Of a DNA stretch of 64,000 nt, positions 15,679-22,915 are shown in pieces. The position numbers and the translations under genes were made by a program. Within the stretch, counting starts at the first letter, position 1. Each line of letters opens with the position of its first letter. Origin of the DNA: Nocardioides panacisoli. Its GTDB lineage: Bacteria > Actinomycetota > Actinomycetes > Propionibacteriales > Nocardioidaceae. The DNA is taken from NCBI RefSeq assembly GCF_019448235.1, contig NZ_CP080409.1, positions 1,240,001-1,304,000 on the forward strand, read 5' to 3'. A model generated the notes under the pieces. The model worked only from the letters and a program-made list of their open reading frames with translations, was not told where the DNA came from and did not search any database.

Positions 15679-16175
15679 GGCGTCCCTCGCAGTTCGGCCA
15701 GGTCGGAGTCGTCGGCGAGGACCTGCAACGCTCGTGACAGGCGGCTCTTGACGGTTCCAGGAGCCACGCCGAGGACGACGGCCATCTGATGCTCACTCAG
15801 GTGGGCGTAGTAGCGCAGCACCACCGCAGTTCGCTGGTCGCCGCTGAGCCGATCGAGACTGCGCAGCACAGCGTCGGCGGTGTCGATGCTCGAGGTCTGA
15901 TCGGGGGTAGACGCCTCCGGCATGTCCGCGGTCGCTTTTTCGCGTGTCCACCGTCGTCGTCGTGACGAAGTGAAGGTGTTGACGACGATGCGGTGCACGT
16001 ACGCGTCACGGTCCTCCGCCCGTTGGACCTTGCTCCAGTGAATCAGGCAGCGCATCAGCGCCGTCTGCACCACGTCCTCGGCCTCCACTTGTGAGCAGCC
16101 GAGTAGGACAGCAGCCCGAACGAGCCGCGACCACCTGGCCGCGACGTACGCGCTGAACTCGGCGTTCCTGTCCAT
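15675..16175 (-). CDS. ECF RNA polymerase sigma factor, SigE family
   Basis: This 166-residue extracytoplasmic-function sigma factor directs RNA polymerase to its own promoters. Region 2 is seen in FSAYVAARWSRLVRAAVLLGCSQVEAEDVVQTALMRCLIHWSKV and YVHRIVVNTFTSSRRRRW. Region 4 is seen in LDRLSGDQRTAVVLRYYAHLSEHQMAVVLGVAPGTVKSRLSRALQVL, with its helix-turn-helix. This is the SigE-type pattern common in actinobacteria. The stop overlaps the next gene by four bases. The regulon cannot be deduced from this window. The pair sits between the two repeats carrying mntA-hepT. Confidence 0.9.
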   Translation of the reverse strand: MDRNAEFSAYVAARWSRLVRAAVLLGCSQVEAEDVVQTALMRCLIHWSKVQRAEDRDAYVHRIVVNTFTSSRRRRWTREKATADMPEASTPDQTSSIDTADAVLRSLDRLSGDQRTAVVLRYYAHLSEHQMAVVLGVAPGTVKSRLSRALQVLADDSDLAELRGTP

Positions 16176-16305
16176 CCCAGCCCGTTTCGCTCGAGGTCCT
16201 CATACCGTAGACGCGCCAACTCCCGGCCAGGGTTCCCTCCTCGCCCCCGTAGCGATCGGGCTCATGCACGCTCCACTCAACTGCACATATCGCTACGCTT
16301 GTGAC

Positions 16306-16626
16306 ATGAGCGAGCCAACGGACCACGCATTGAGGCTCCGCGCTGCGCTCGAACAGCAGCGCAGTGAGCTGACTGGGACGCTGGAAAGGTTCAGTGCGGC
16401 GAACCCGCGGTTGTTCGGATCGGTGGCGCGCGGTGACGCCGAAGAGGGCAGCGACCTCGATCTTCTCGTCGACCTGACGCCAGGGGCAGGCAATGAGCTA
16501 CTCCGCGTGGCGGGGCTTGCGGAGGAGCTGAGTGAGCTTCTTGGGGTCCGGGTCGATGTCGTGGCCGCGCCGCTCCTGCGCGATGAGGTCTCTGCAACCG
16601 CGCTCAAGGACGCGGTGGCTGTGTGA
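16306..16626 (+). CDS. mntA: MntA-type nucleotidyltransferase antitoxin, copy 2
   Basis: The 106-residue paralogue of the copy at 10682 has the intact catalytic motif GSVARGDAEEGSDLDLLVD (residues 38-56). It should AMPylate and silence the HepT encoded just downstream. The substitutions relative to copy 1 (for example Asp16Glu, Gly21Glu, Arg46Glu, Thr81Val, Gln82Arg) are mostly conservative. They stop abruptly after residue 82, after which the two proteins are identical. The ATG at 16306 matches the start in copy 1. It overlaps hepT by four bases. Confidence 0.9.
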   Translation: MSEPTDHALRLRAALEQQRSELTGTLERFSAANPRLFGSVARGDAEEGSDLDLLVDLTPGAGNELLRVAGLAEELSELLGVRVDVVAAPLLRDEVSATALKDAVAV

Positions 16627-16937
16627 GTCGCTCGGAAGCGCAGCGGTTGGCAGACATCCGCGGTGCGATCTCGAGATGCATCGCATACCGCGACCATCTC
16701 GATTCGGCGGAGTTGGGACCGATGGCCTACGACGCCATGCTCCGCAACCTCGCGGTGATCGGCGAGGCGGTCAAGGCTCTGCCCGATGACTTCAAACACG
16801 AGCGCGCGAGCATCCCTTGGACCTCGATCGCGGGCCTGCGCAACGTCGTTGTCCACGAGTACTTCCGGGTCAACCCGGAACTTGTCAGGGACATCGTCGA
16901 CAACCAACTGGCGGCTTTGCTCACCGAGTTGGACTGA
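16623..16937 (+). CDS. hepT: HepT-type HEPN ribonuclease toxin, copy 2
   Basis: The 104-residue HEPN toxin is nearly identical to the one at 10999-11313 (three substitutions). The R-x4-H-x-Y motif reads RNVVVHEYF, so the catalytic Arg and His and the AMP-accepting Tyr are intact. Because the two toxins are almost the same while the antitoxins differ at twelve positions, each antitoxin can probably still act on both toxins. This is inferred from sequence only. Confidence 0.88.
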   Translation: MSRSEAQRLADIRGAISRCIAYRDHLDSAELGPMAYDAMLRNLAVIGEAVKALPDDFKHERASIPWTSIAGLRNVVVHEYFRVNPELVRDIVDNQLAALLTELD

Positions 16938-17235
16938 CCTCGGCACACATCCAGTTGACCGTGGGCGCCCACTCCCCCGCCAGTGCAGACAGCGCTTCCG
17001 CGATCGCCTTGTCGCGATCTTGCGCGGCGTGCTGGTACCGAAGGGCCGCGCCGGCCGTGGAGTGTCCGAGCCTCGACATGAGCTCGGCCAGTGTCGCTCC
17101 GGTGGAGGCGGCGAGTACCGCCCCGGTGTGCCGCAGGTCGTGGAACCTCAGGTCGGGCCCACTGGGCGCGCGGGCGGTCAGCGTGCCGCCCCCCATCCAG
17201 TAGTGCCAGTCGCCGACCAGGTCTGCGGTGATGTA
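16921..17235 (-). pseudogene. Integrase remnant with internal deletion
   Basis: The frame joins YITADLVGDWHYWMGGGTLTARA directly to PDLRFHDLRHTGAVLAASTGATL. The first matches the integrase core-binding domain near residue 120; the second matches the catalytic domain near residue 300. About 510 bp of the intact copy (roughly 11536-12045) are absent, including the first catalytic arginine. The original stop codon has become TGG, so the frame reads on for about 16 residues into DNA antisense to the hepT 3' end. There is no N-terminal domain. It cannot be an active recombinase. Confidence 0.88.
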
Positions 17236-17332
17236 TTGCCCGTGAGCGTGTCGTTCCGGTCCCCAGTTTGGGGCGTGCCGTCTGCACGCACCGCACCTAG
17301 CGTGGTCCGGGACGACCCTGGGGGTGGTATCG

Positions 17333-17569
17333 ATGCACCGGGAGGAACCCGACTTCGAGGCCTGGGCGGCCAGGATCCGCGACCGGCAACGCGCGGAGCG
17401 CGAGGATCGGCCGAGGATCACGGTCAGTGATGCGTTCGCCTCGTTCCTGGTGATCGCCGGCATGTGGGCCGGAGCGTTGACAGTCCTCGCGGTCGCACTG
17501 CTGGCATCGCCCTGGTGGCCGGCCATTGCTGCCCTCGCGGGCCAACTGTTCGACGACGGCGACCGGTAG
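17333..17569 (+). CDS. Small membrane protein, unknown function
   Basis: The predicted protein is 78 residues with a charged N-terminal half (EEPDFEAWAARIRDRQRAEREDRPR) and a hydrophobic C-terminal half (AFASFLVIAGMWAGALTVLAVALLASPWWPAIAAL) that should span the membrane once or twice. The ATG follows a GGGGGT stretch at suitable spacing. A GTG nine bases upstream is an alternative start. I recognise no family. It lies just beyond the right end of the integrase remnant, at the edge of the accessory region. Confidence 0.55.
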   Translation: MHREEPDFEAWAARIRDRQRAEREDRPRITVSDAFASFLVIAGMWAGALTVLAVALLASPWWPAIAALAGQLFDDGDR

Positions 17570-17594
17570 GACGTCGCTGCCGCTGCTGGCCCCG

Positions 17595-17924
17595 TCAGGC
17601 GAGCGCGGACCACGGCGCGACCGGCGCGAGCCCATGCGCAGCAAGGACGGCGTACAACCCGACGGTGAGCAACACCCAGAACGTCGCCGCCGCCGCACGA
17701 CCGAGTTGCTCCTCGGTGGCGTTGCGCACCGGCACGCGGATGGCAGCTGCCACCGCCAGCACGCAGACGCCGAGAACGCCCACCAAGAAGCCGCTCCCGC
17801 CGCCGGCCAGTAGGACGGACGCACCCGCACCCAGCACGACGCTGACGGCGATGGCGCCCACGGCCACCACCTGCTCACCAGTGGCAGGAGCATCGCGGTC
17901 GACGGGACTCGAGTTCGAGGACAT
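17595..17924 (-). CDS. Small polytopic membrane protein
   Basis: The 109-residue protein has three probable membrane helices (VVAVGAIAVSVVLGAGASVLLA, GFLVGVLGVCVLAVAAAIRV and AAAATFWVLLTVGLYAVLAAHGL) after a short hydrophilic N-terminus. No motif identifies a function. It lies between the integrative region and conserved chromosomal genes, and it reads towards the small gene at 17333. Confidence 0.6.
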   Translation of the reverse strand: MSSNSSPVDRDAPATGEQVVAVGAIAVSVVLGAGASVLLAGGGSGFLVGVLGVCVLAVAAAIRVPVRNATEEQLGRAAAATFWVLLTVGLYAVLAAHGLAPVAPWSALA

Positions 17925-17972
17925 GCCTCATCAACGGGTCGGAGACGACCTTGGTCATGCCCCGGCCCGAGT

Positions 17973-18206
17973 TCACCCGTAGGCGGAGCCGCCGTACGAC
18001 GCGGTGTCAGCGGGTCGCAGCTGGTCGAGAGTGAGCCACTCGGTCACGATGCGCTCGCGCGGGGTCACATAGGTGACCAGCGCCGTCCACGAGCCGTCGC
18101 GCTGCCGCTGCCAGCCCAGGAGCAGGCCGGGCATCTCGGTGGGCCCGTCGGGGCGGGCCCACACGTGCCTGATCCGTCCTGCTGCCACCACACCACAGTA
18201 GAACAC
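17973..18206 (-). CDS. Small conserved hypothetical protein
   Basis: The product is a 77-residue soluble protein: GRIRHVWARPDGPTEMPGLLLGWQRQRDGSWTALVTYVTPRERIVTEWLTLDQLRP. The alternation of hydrophobic strands and the WARPDG...MPGLLLGW pattern look like a small beta-barrel protein found next to housekeeping genes in Nocardioides-type genomes. I know no function. The GTG at 18206 is assumed; downstream GTG codons would remove up to about 14 residues. It is divergent from the potassium channel gene with only about 50 bp between. Confidence 0.6.
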   Translation of the reverse strand: MFYCGVVAAGRIRHVWARPDGPTEMPGLLLGWQRQRDGSWTALVTYVTPRERIVTEWLTLDQLRPADTASYGGSAYG

Positions 18207-18254
18207 ATGTTCGATCCCACTATCGCGCGGACCGTGGCACTAGCGTGACCAGGC

Positions 18255-18899
18255 ATGACCCGAGTCGAATCCTGGGAGCGGCGCACGGAGATCCCGCTCG
18301 TGCTCCTCGCACTGGCGTTCCTGGTGGCCTACGCATGGCCGATCCTCGACACCACCCTCGACGGCGACGTCCGCACGTGGTTGTGGGTGGTGTCCTGGAC
18401 GGTCTGGGCGGCGTTCGCGATCGACTTCGCGGTGCGCCTCGCGTTGGCCGAGCAGCGCGTCCACTACGCGAAGACACACTGGTACGACGTCGCAATGATC
18501 GCGCTGCCGATGCTGCGGCCCCTACGCCTGCTGCGGCTGCTCGCGCTGACCCGCCTGCTCGGGCGGTCGGCGACCCGCAACCTCGCCCGGCGCGTGACGA
18601 CGTACGTCGTCGGGGCCACCGTGATGACGATCGGGCTCTCGGCGCTCGCCGTCGTCGACGCCGAGCGCGGCCACCCCGACGCCAACCTCACCGAGGTCGG
18701 CGACGGGATCTGGTGGGCCTGCGTGACCGTGACGACCGTGGGCTACGGCGACCACTACCCCGTCACCACGGAGGGCCGGTTCATCGCCGGTGCGCTGATG
18801 CTGGTCGGCATCGCGCTCGTCGGTTCGGTGACGGCCGCCGTGGCCAGCTGGTTCGTCGAGCAGCTGCAGGCCGAGAACGACCAGGCCCCCGAGGGGTGA
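18255..18899 (+). CDS. Voltage-gated-type potassium channel
   Basis: The 214-residue six-helix cation channel subunit belongs to the KvAP/Kch type and acts in the cytoplasmic membrane as a tetramer. The S4-like segment is LRPLRLLRLLALTRLLGR (about residues 90-107), with arginines at every third position. The pore contains the selectivity filter TVGYGD (about residues 160-165). The last helix is followed by a short tail without an RCK domain. A second, RCK-bearing channel lies at 20740-21828. Identity is clear; the gating stimulus is not. Confidence 0.9.
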   Translation: MTRVESWERRTEIPLVLLALAFLVAYAWPILDTTLDGDVRTWLWVVSWTVWAAFAIDFAVRLALAEQRVHYAKTHWYDVAMIALPMLRPLRLLRLLALTRLLGRSATRNLARRVTTYVVGATVMTIGLSALAVVDAERGHPDANLTEVGDGIWWACVTVTTVGYGDHYPVTTEGRFIAGALMLVGIALVGSVTAAVASWFVEQLQAENDQAPEG

Positions 18900-18925
18900 C
18901 CGGCGGCTGACACGCTCCTCCCCCG

Positions 18926-19831
18926 TCAGGCGTCGTCGGAGCGCGGCACGACGACGACCGGGCACGGCGCGTACTCCACCATCGTGGTCGCGACCGAGCC
19001 GAGCAGCGCCTCGGCGACGGCACCGTGGGAGCGGGCACCGACGACGAGCAGGTCGCGACCGCGCGCTTGTTCCACCATGATCCGGTCCACGAGTCCCCGC
19101 GCGAGCTGCACGTGCACCTCGACGTCGGGGTACTTCTCGCGCAGCCCGGCCATCGACTCGCTCACCGACGCCCGCTCCTCGGCGTACGCCGCGTCGTCCT
19201 CGGCGATGAGCGCGTCGCCGTCCTCGCCCCGGGTGGGGTCCCAGAAGCAGTACAGGATGGTGAGCGGGGACTGCACCCAGGAGGCCGCCCGGAAGGCGTG
19301 GTCCAGCGTCCCCCCGGCCGGCTCGTCGGCATCGATGCCGACGAGTACGCCGCCACCCGACGACGCCTCGACGTGGGGGCGCAGGACGGCGACCGGGCAG
19401 GCGGCGTGGCGCGTCACCGCCGCGGCGACGGATCCCAGCAGCAGGCGACGGACCGCGCCGTGACCGCGGGACCCGATCGCGACCAGGTGCGCACCGTCGG
19501 AGAGTGCGACAAGCACCTCGCGCGCGTCGCCGATCTCGACGTGGGTCACGACCTCCACCTCGGGGTGGCCCTCCCGGATCCGGGCGGCAGCGGACTCCAG
19601 CATCGCGGTCCCGGCCTCGCGGGCCGAGTCCTGGAGTGCGGCGAGGTCCCCCGGCGGCACGGCCGGGAAGGCAACCCACGACGGGTGGGGCGGCTCGGCG
19701 GCGTGCACCAGGACCAGTGGCCGGTGCTCGCGGTCGGCCACGGTGGCGGCCCACTGCGCGGCGCGCTCGGCGTGGTCGGAACCGTCGAAGGCGACAACGA
19801 CGGCGCCGCTGGGGATCGTTGAGGTGTTCAT
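18926..19831 (-). CDS. Tandem universal stress protein (UspA family)
   Basis: The protein is 301 residues made of two UspA domains. The first begins SGAVVVAFDGSDHAERAAQWAATVA and ends with the ATP-binding type GSRGHGAVRRLLLGSVAAAVTRHAACPVAVL. The second begins VLVGIDADEPAGGTLDHAF and ends VGARSHGAVAEALLGSVATTMVEYAPCPVVVV. The G-x2-G-x9-G-S/T motif is present in both, so each domain probably binds ATP. Such tandem proteins are induced under stress or low oxygen in actinobacteria. I used the internal ATG at 19831, which starts directly before the first domain. Confidence 0.9.
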   Translation of the reverse strand: MNTSTIPSGAVVVAFDGSDHAERAAQWAATVADREHRPLVLVHAAEPPHPSWVAFPAVPPGDLAALQDSAREAGTAMLESAAARIREGHPEVEVVTHVEIGDAREVLVALSDGAHLVAIGSRGHGAVRRLLLGSVAAAVTRHAACPVAVLRPHVEASSGGGVLVGIDADEPAGGTLDHAFRAASWVQSPLTILYCFWDPTRGEDGDALIAEDDAAYAEERASVSESMAGLREKYPDVEVHVQLARGLVDRIMVEQARGRDLLVVGARSHGAVAEALLGSVATTMVEYAPCPVVVVPRSDDA

Positions 19832-19927
19832 GCCCCCAGCCTCGACGGTGGGGCGGCGCCACGGCACCCGTCGGACGGGCCACGGTCGAGGGACGAAGGT
19901 CCCCCGACCGGCGGGGCGATCGTCAGC

Positions 19928-20638
19928 TCACCAGCACTGGCGCCAGAGACCGCGGTTGTGGTTCTTGGCCATCCGCTGCGCCGACCGGAAGGACGACACC
20001 TTCTTGAACGGCTTGCGGTAGACGTAGACCCTCGACATCCCGGACTTCACCTGGCGTCGGTTGGCGTCGGAGTTGCCCTTCTTCACGTAGCGCAGCAGCC
20101 GGCCGTAGCGGTCCTTGTAGTCCTGCGTCGGGTCGGACACGAGCAGGACCCGCTGCCCCTTCGGCAGGAACCTCGTCAGCTTGCGCGTCGCCGTGCCGTA
20201 GCCGCAGCGTCCACGCTCGGGGGTGTTGATGCCGATCATCCGGACCCGCTTGACGCGCTTGCCCAGGCGCACGTCGACGGTGTCGCCGTCGATCACGCGG
20301 ACGACGCGGCCGCGCTGGCGCAGCGTCTTCTTCGCCTTCGGCTGCGTCGTGGTGCCCTTTGTGCCGCCGGAGGGCTTGGTGCTGTTGTTGCACGGGCAGG
20401 GCAGGGTCTCGCAGGCCACCCGGTCGCCGTCGGCGTCGAGGCGGTGGGGGTCGGCGCCGGGGTTGTTGTTGAGGAAGAACCGCTGGGCCTGGGCCTGGGT
20501 GTCGAAGTCGCCGCAATCCTTGTCGGCAGCGGCCGCGTGGGGTGCGGTGCCGATCCCGAGGACGGCGAGGTGGCCGAGCAGGAGCCCGAGGACGAGGAGA
20601 CGCGCGAGCGGCGCGAGTGGGTGCATGGCGAGAATCAT
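19928..20638 (-). CDS. Secreted thermonuclease-like protein with excalibur domain
   Basis: The 236-residue protein has a signal peptide (hydrophobic LLVLGLLLGHLAVLGIG, cleaved after AAAA around residue 38). An excalibur-type calcium-binding motif follows (DCGDFDTQAQAQRFF to HRLDADGDRVACETLPC). Next is a staphylococcal nuclease domain: VVRVIDGDTVDV, INTPERGRCGYGTATRKL, DRYGRLLRYV, NHNRGLW. The catalytic Arg and Glu (TPERG) and the calcium Asp residues are visible. It should cut extracellular DNA or RNA. The ATG at 20638 has GAGGA at good spacing; an internal ATG at 20626 lacks one. Confidence 0.88.
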   Translation of the reverse strand: MILAMHPLAPLARLLVLGLLLGHLAVLGIGTAPHAAAADKDCGDFDTQAQAQRFFLNNNPGADPHRLDADGDRVACETLPCPCNNSTKPSGGTKGTTTQPKAKKTLRQRGRVVRVIDGDTVDVRLGKRVKRVRMIGINTPERGRCGYGTATRKLTRFLPKGQRVLLVSDPTQDYKDRYGRLLRYVKKGNSDANRRQVKSGMSRVYVYRKPFKKVSSFRSAQRMAKNHNRGLWRQCW

Positions 20639-20739
20639 CCGGCGATCCTCAAGTCACCGCCGTTGATTCGACCAATGTCGCACAGGTCTGCCCGATCGGT
20701 CGGGTGACGGTGGTCCCTACGGACCAGGCGACGGCTCGC

Positions 20740-21828
20740 TCAGCCGCGGTCCTCCGCCGCGAGGTCCTCGTTGTGGGTGCCCGGCCGCGGCGCCCACGGC
20801 ATCTCCTCGGCGGGGCGTACGACGATCAGTCGGTCGCCGCGCGCGAGCACGCCGACGACGGGGTCGAAGTACCGGTAGACCTTCTCGTCGCGCACGATCG
20901 CGATCACCTGGTCCGACAGTGACTGGGGCGGCTGGCCGACCTCGGAGACCAGCAGCTCGCGCTCGGCGACCTCGAGGCCGGACCCGTAGGAGAGCAGGTC
21001 CTCCATGACCTCGCCCAGGCTCGGCGAGACCGAGGAGAGGCCCAGCAGCCGGCCGACCGCGTCGGCGGAGGTGATGACCGAGTTCGCACCGGACTGGCGC
21101 ATCAGCTTGCCGTTCTCGTCCTCGCGCACCGCGGCCACGATGAACACGTCGGGGTTGATCTGGCGCACCGTCAGCGTCGCGAGCACGTTGGTGTCGTCGC
21201 GGTCGGTGGTGATGATGACCTGGTCGGCGGAGCTGACGCCGGCCCGACGCAGGACGTCGCGACGCGTGGCGTCACCGGTGATCACGGCCAGTTGGTCGGC
21301 GTGGGCGTCGACGAGCGCGTCCTGGCTCGGGTCCACGACGACCACCCGCTCGCGCTCCTGGCCGTTGTTGATCAGGGTCTCCACCGCGCTACGGCCCTTG
21401 GTGCCGTAGCCGATGACCACCACGTGGTTTGCCATGTTCTTCCTCCACCGGGCGATCCGGAACTGTTCGCGCCCCTGGGCGGCCAGGACTTCGAGCGTCG
21501 TCCCGATCAGCAGGACCAGGAACGCGATCCGCGCCGGCGTGATGATGAAGGCGTTGATCAGCCGGGCGTGGGTCTCGATGGGCGCGATGTCGCCGTAGCC
21601 GGTCGTGCTCAGGGTGACGGTCGTGTAGTAGAAGGCGTCGACCAGCGAGACCGAGCCGTCGCTGGTGTCGGTGTAGGCGCTGCGGTCGAAGTAGACCAGC
21701 AGTGCGGCGCCGACCAGGATGCCGGCGGCCGCGCCGAGGCGCACCGCGAGCTGTCGCCACGGTGACGCATCACGCTCGGGCAGCGCGACGTTGGCGGAGC
21801 CCTCCGCCTGGCCTCCTCGCATCCTCAC
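20740..21828 (-). CDS. Potassium channel with TrkA-N (RCK) domain
   Basis: The 362-residue protein has a two-helix pore module (GAAAGILVGAALLVYF, the filter TLSTTGYGD, then a second helix FIITPARIAFLVLLIG). A regulatory RCK domain follows, starting VVVIGYGTKGRSAVETLINNG, a Rossmann dinucleotide-binding motif. The C-terminal part resembles TrkA-C. It should conduct K+ under control of a nucleotide or ligand. The GTG at 21828 is the longest reasonable start; the ATG at 21822 is two codons later. No paired regulator is adjacent. Confidence 0.9.
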   Translation of the reverse strand: MRMRGGQAEGSANVALPERDASPWRQLAVRLGAAAGILVGAALLVYFDRSAYTDTSDGSVSLVDAFYYTTVTLSTTGYGDIAPIETHARLINAFIITPARIAFLVLLIGTTLEVLAAQGREQFRIARWRKNMANHVVVIGYGTKGRSAVETLINNGQERERVVVVDPSQDALVDAHADQLAVITGDATRRDVLRRAGVSSADQVIITTDRDDTNVLATLTVRQINPDVFIVAAVREDENGKLMRQSGANSVITSADAVGRLLGLSSVSPSLGEVMEDLLSYGSGLEVAERELLVSEVGQPPQSLSDQVIAIVRDEKVYRYFDPVVGVLARGDRLIVVRPAEEMPWAPRPGTHNEDLAAEDRG

Positions 21829-21856
21829 GGCCCCGAATCTAGAGGATCAGGTCGTC

Positions 21857-22828
21857 TCACCAGCGCTCCCTCGCCTCAGCGACGCGAGATCGCAGCCGCG
21901 CCATGAGCTCGCGGCGGGCGGTCGTCGTGCTCTCGGGCTGGAAGACGGTGTCGCAGGCGGCGTTGACCGCGGCGCCGATCAGGACCGCGATCGCGACCAC
22001 GTAGAGCCAGATCAGCACCGCGATCGGAGCAGCCAACGGGCCGTAGATCGACCGTGAGTCCTGCGCCGTCACGGTGAGGATCCACCGCAGCAGGCCCGAG
22101 CCGACGATCCATGCGAGGAGTGCGAACGTGGCCCCGGGCAGGTTGAAGCGCCACTTGGTCCGGACCGGCACCGACACGTGGTAGAGCGTGGCGAGGAAGC
22201 AGATGCACAGCACGACGACGACGGGCCAGTAGAAGTTCATCAGGAACAGCGCCCGTTCGGGCAGGATCCCGCGCACGATCGTCGGACCGGCCACGACCAG
22301 CGGGATCGTCACTCCCCCGGTGACCATCGCCATGATGTAGAGCGAGAACGACAGGGCCCGCGTCTTGACGATCCCTCGGTGACCGCCGAGCCCGTGCATG
22401 ATCGTGATGGTGTCGACGAAGACGTTGAGGGCACGCGAACCCGACCACAGTGCCAGCACGAAGCCGAGCGAGATCACGTCGAAGCGACCGCCGTCGAGCA
22501 CCTCCGCCATCGTCGGCTGGATCACCCGGTTGACCGCGGAGTCGGTGAGGAAGGTGGAGAACAGGTCGACCACCGAGGAGGTGATCTGGTCCACCTGGGC
22601 CGCGGTGAAGCGGTCGGAGACGTAGCCGACGGCGCCCGCGAGCGCGAAGACCAGGGGCGGCACCGACAGCACGGCGAAGAAGGCGGCCTCCGCGGCCAGG
22701 CCGGTGACGCGGTACTTCAGGCAGGACCCGACGGTCGTGACCACGATCCGCCACGACACGTGCAGGGAGCGGCGGAGCGAGGACCCGGACGCAGCAGTGC
22801 GTGCTGCGCCCAGCTCCTCAGCGGTCAT
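21857..22828 (-). CDS. YihY/BrkB-family inner membrane protein
   Basis: The 323-residue polytopic protein belongs to the YihY/virulence factor BrkB family (once labelled ribonuclease BN). Typical segments are LAAEAAFFAVLSVPPLVFALAGAVGY, LWSGSRALNVFVDTITIMHGL, PLVVAGPTIVRGI and YGPLAAPIAVLIWLYVVAIAVLIGAAVNA. Six membrane helices are expected. The exact transport or envelope role is not known. I chose the internal ATG at 22828 (MTAEELGAARTA) because the seven residues before it lie in promoter-like sequence; a start at 22849 remains possible. Confidence 0.9.
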   Translation of the reverse strand: MTAEELGAARTAASGSSLRRSLHVSWRIVVTTVGSCLKYRVTGLAAEAAFFAVLSVPPLVFALAGAVGYVSDRFTAAQVDQITSSVVDLFSTFLTDSAVNRVIQPTMAEVLDGGRFDVISLGFVLALWSGSRALNVFVDTITIMHGLGGHRGIVKTRALSFSLYIMAMVTGGVTIPLVVAGPTIVRGILPERALFLMNFYWPVVVVLCICFLATLYHVSVPVRTKWRFNLPGATFALLAWIVGSGLLRWILTVTAQDSRSIYGPLAAPIAVLIWLYVVAIAVLIGAAVNAACDTVFQPESTTTARRELMARLRSRVAEARERW

Positions 22829-22915
22829 GGCCTCCACGGTAGCGAGCAACCGACCCCGGTCGCGGGAGGGCCCGCACCGAGATCGCGGCGCGTCAGGACG
22901 TCGTACGCCGCCTCG

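Larger units (their letters stand above)
16287..17159. repeat. 873-bp direct repeat, copy 2 (mntA-hepT-int remnant)
   Basis: This is the second copy of the 873-bp repeat, collinear base for base with 10663-11535. At its right end the sequence jumps to material matching a different, more upstream part of the integrase, which marks an internal deletion in the integrase copy. Confidence 0.9.
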
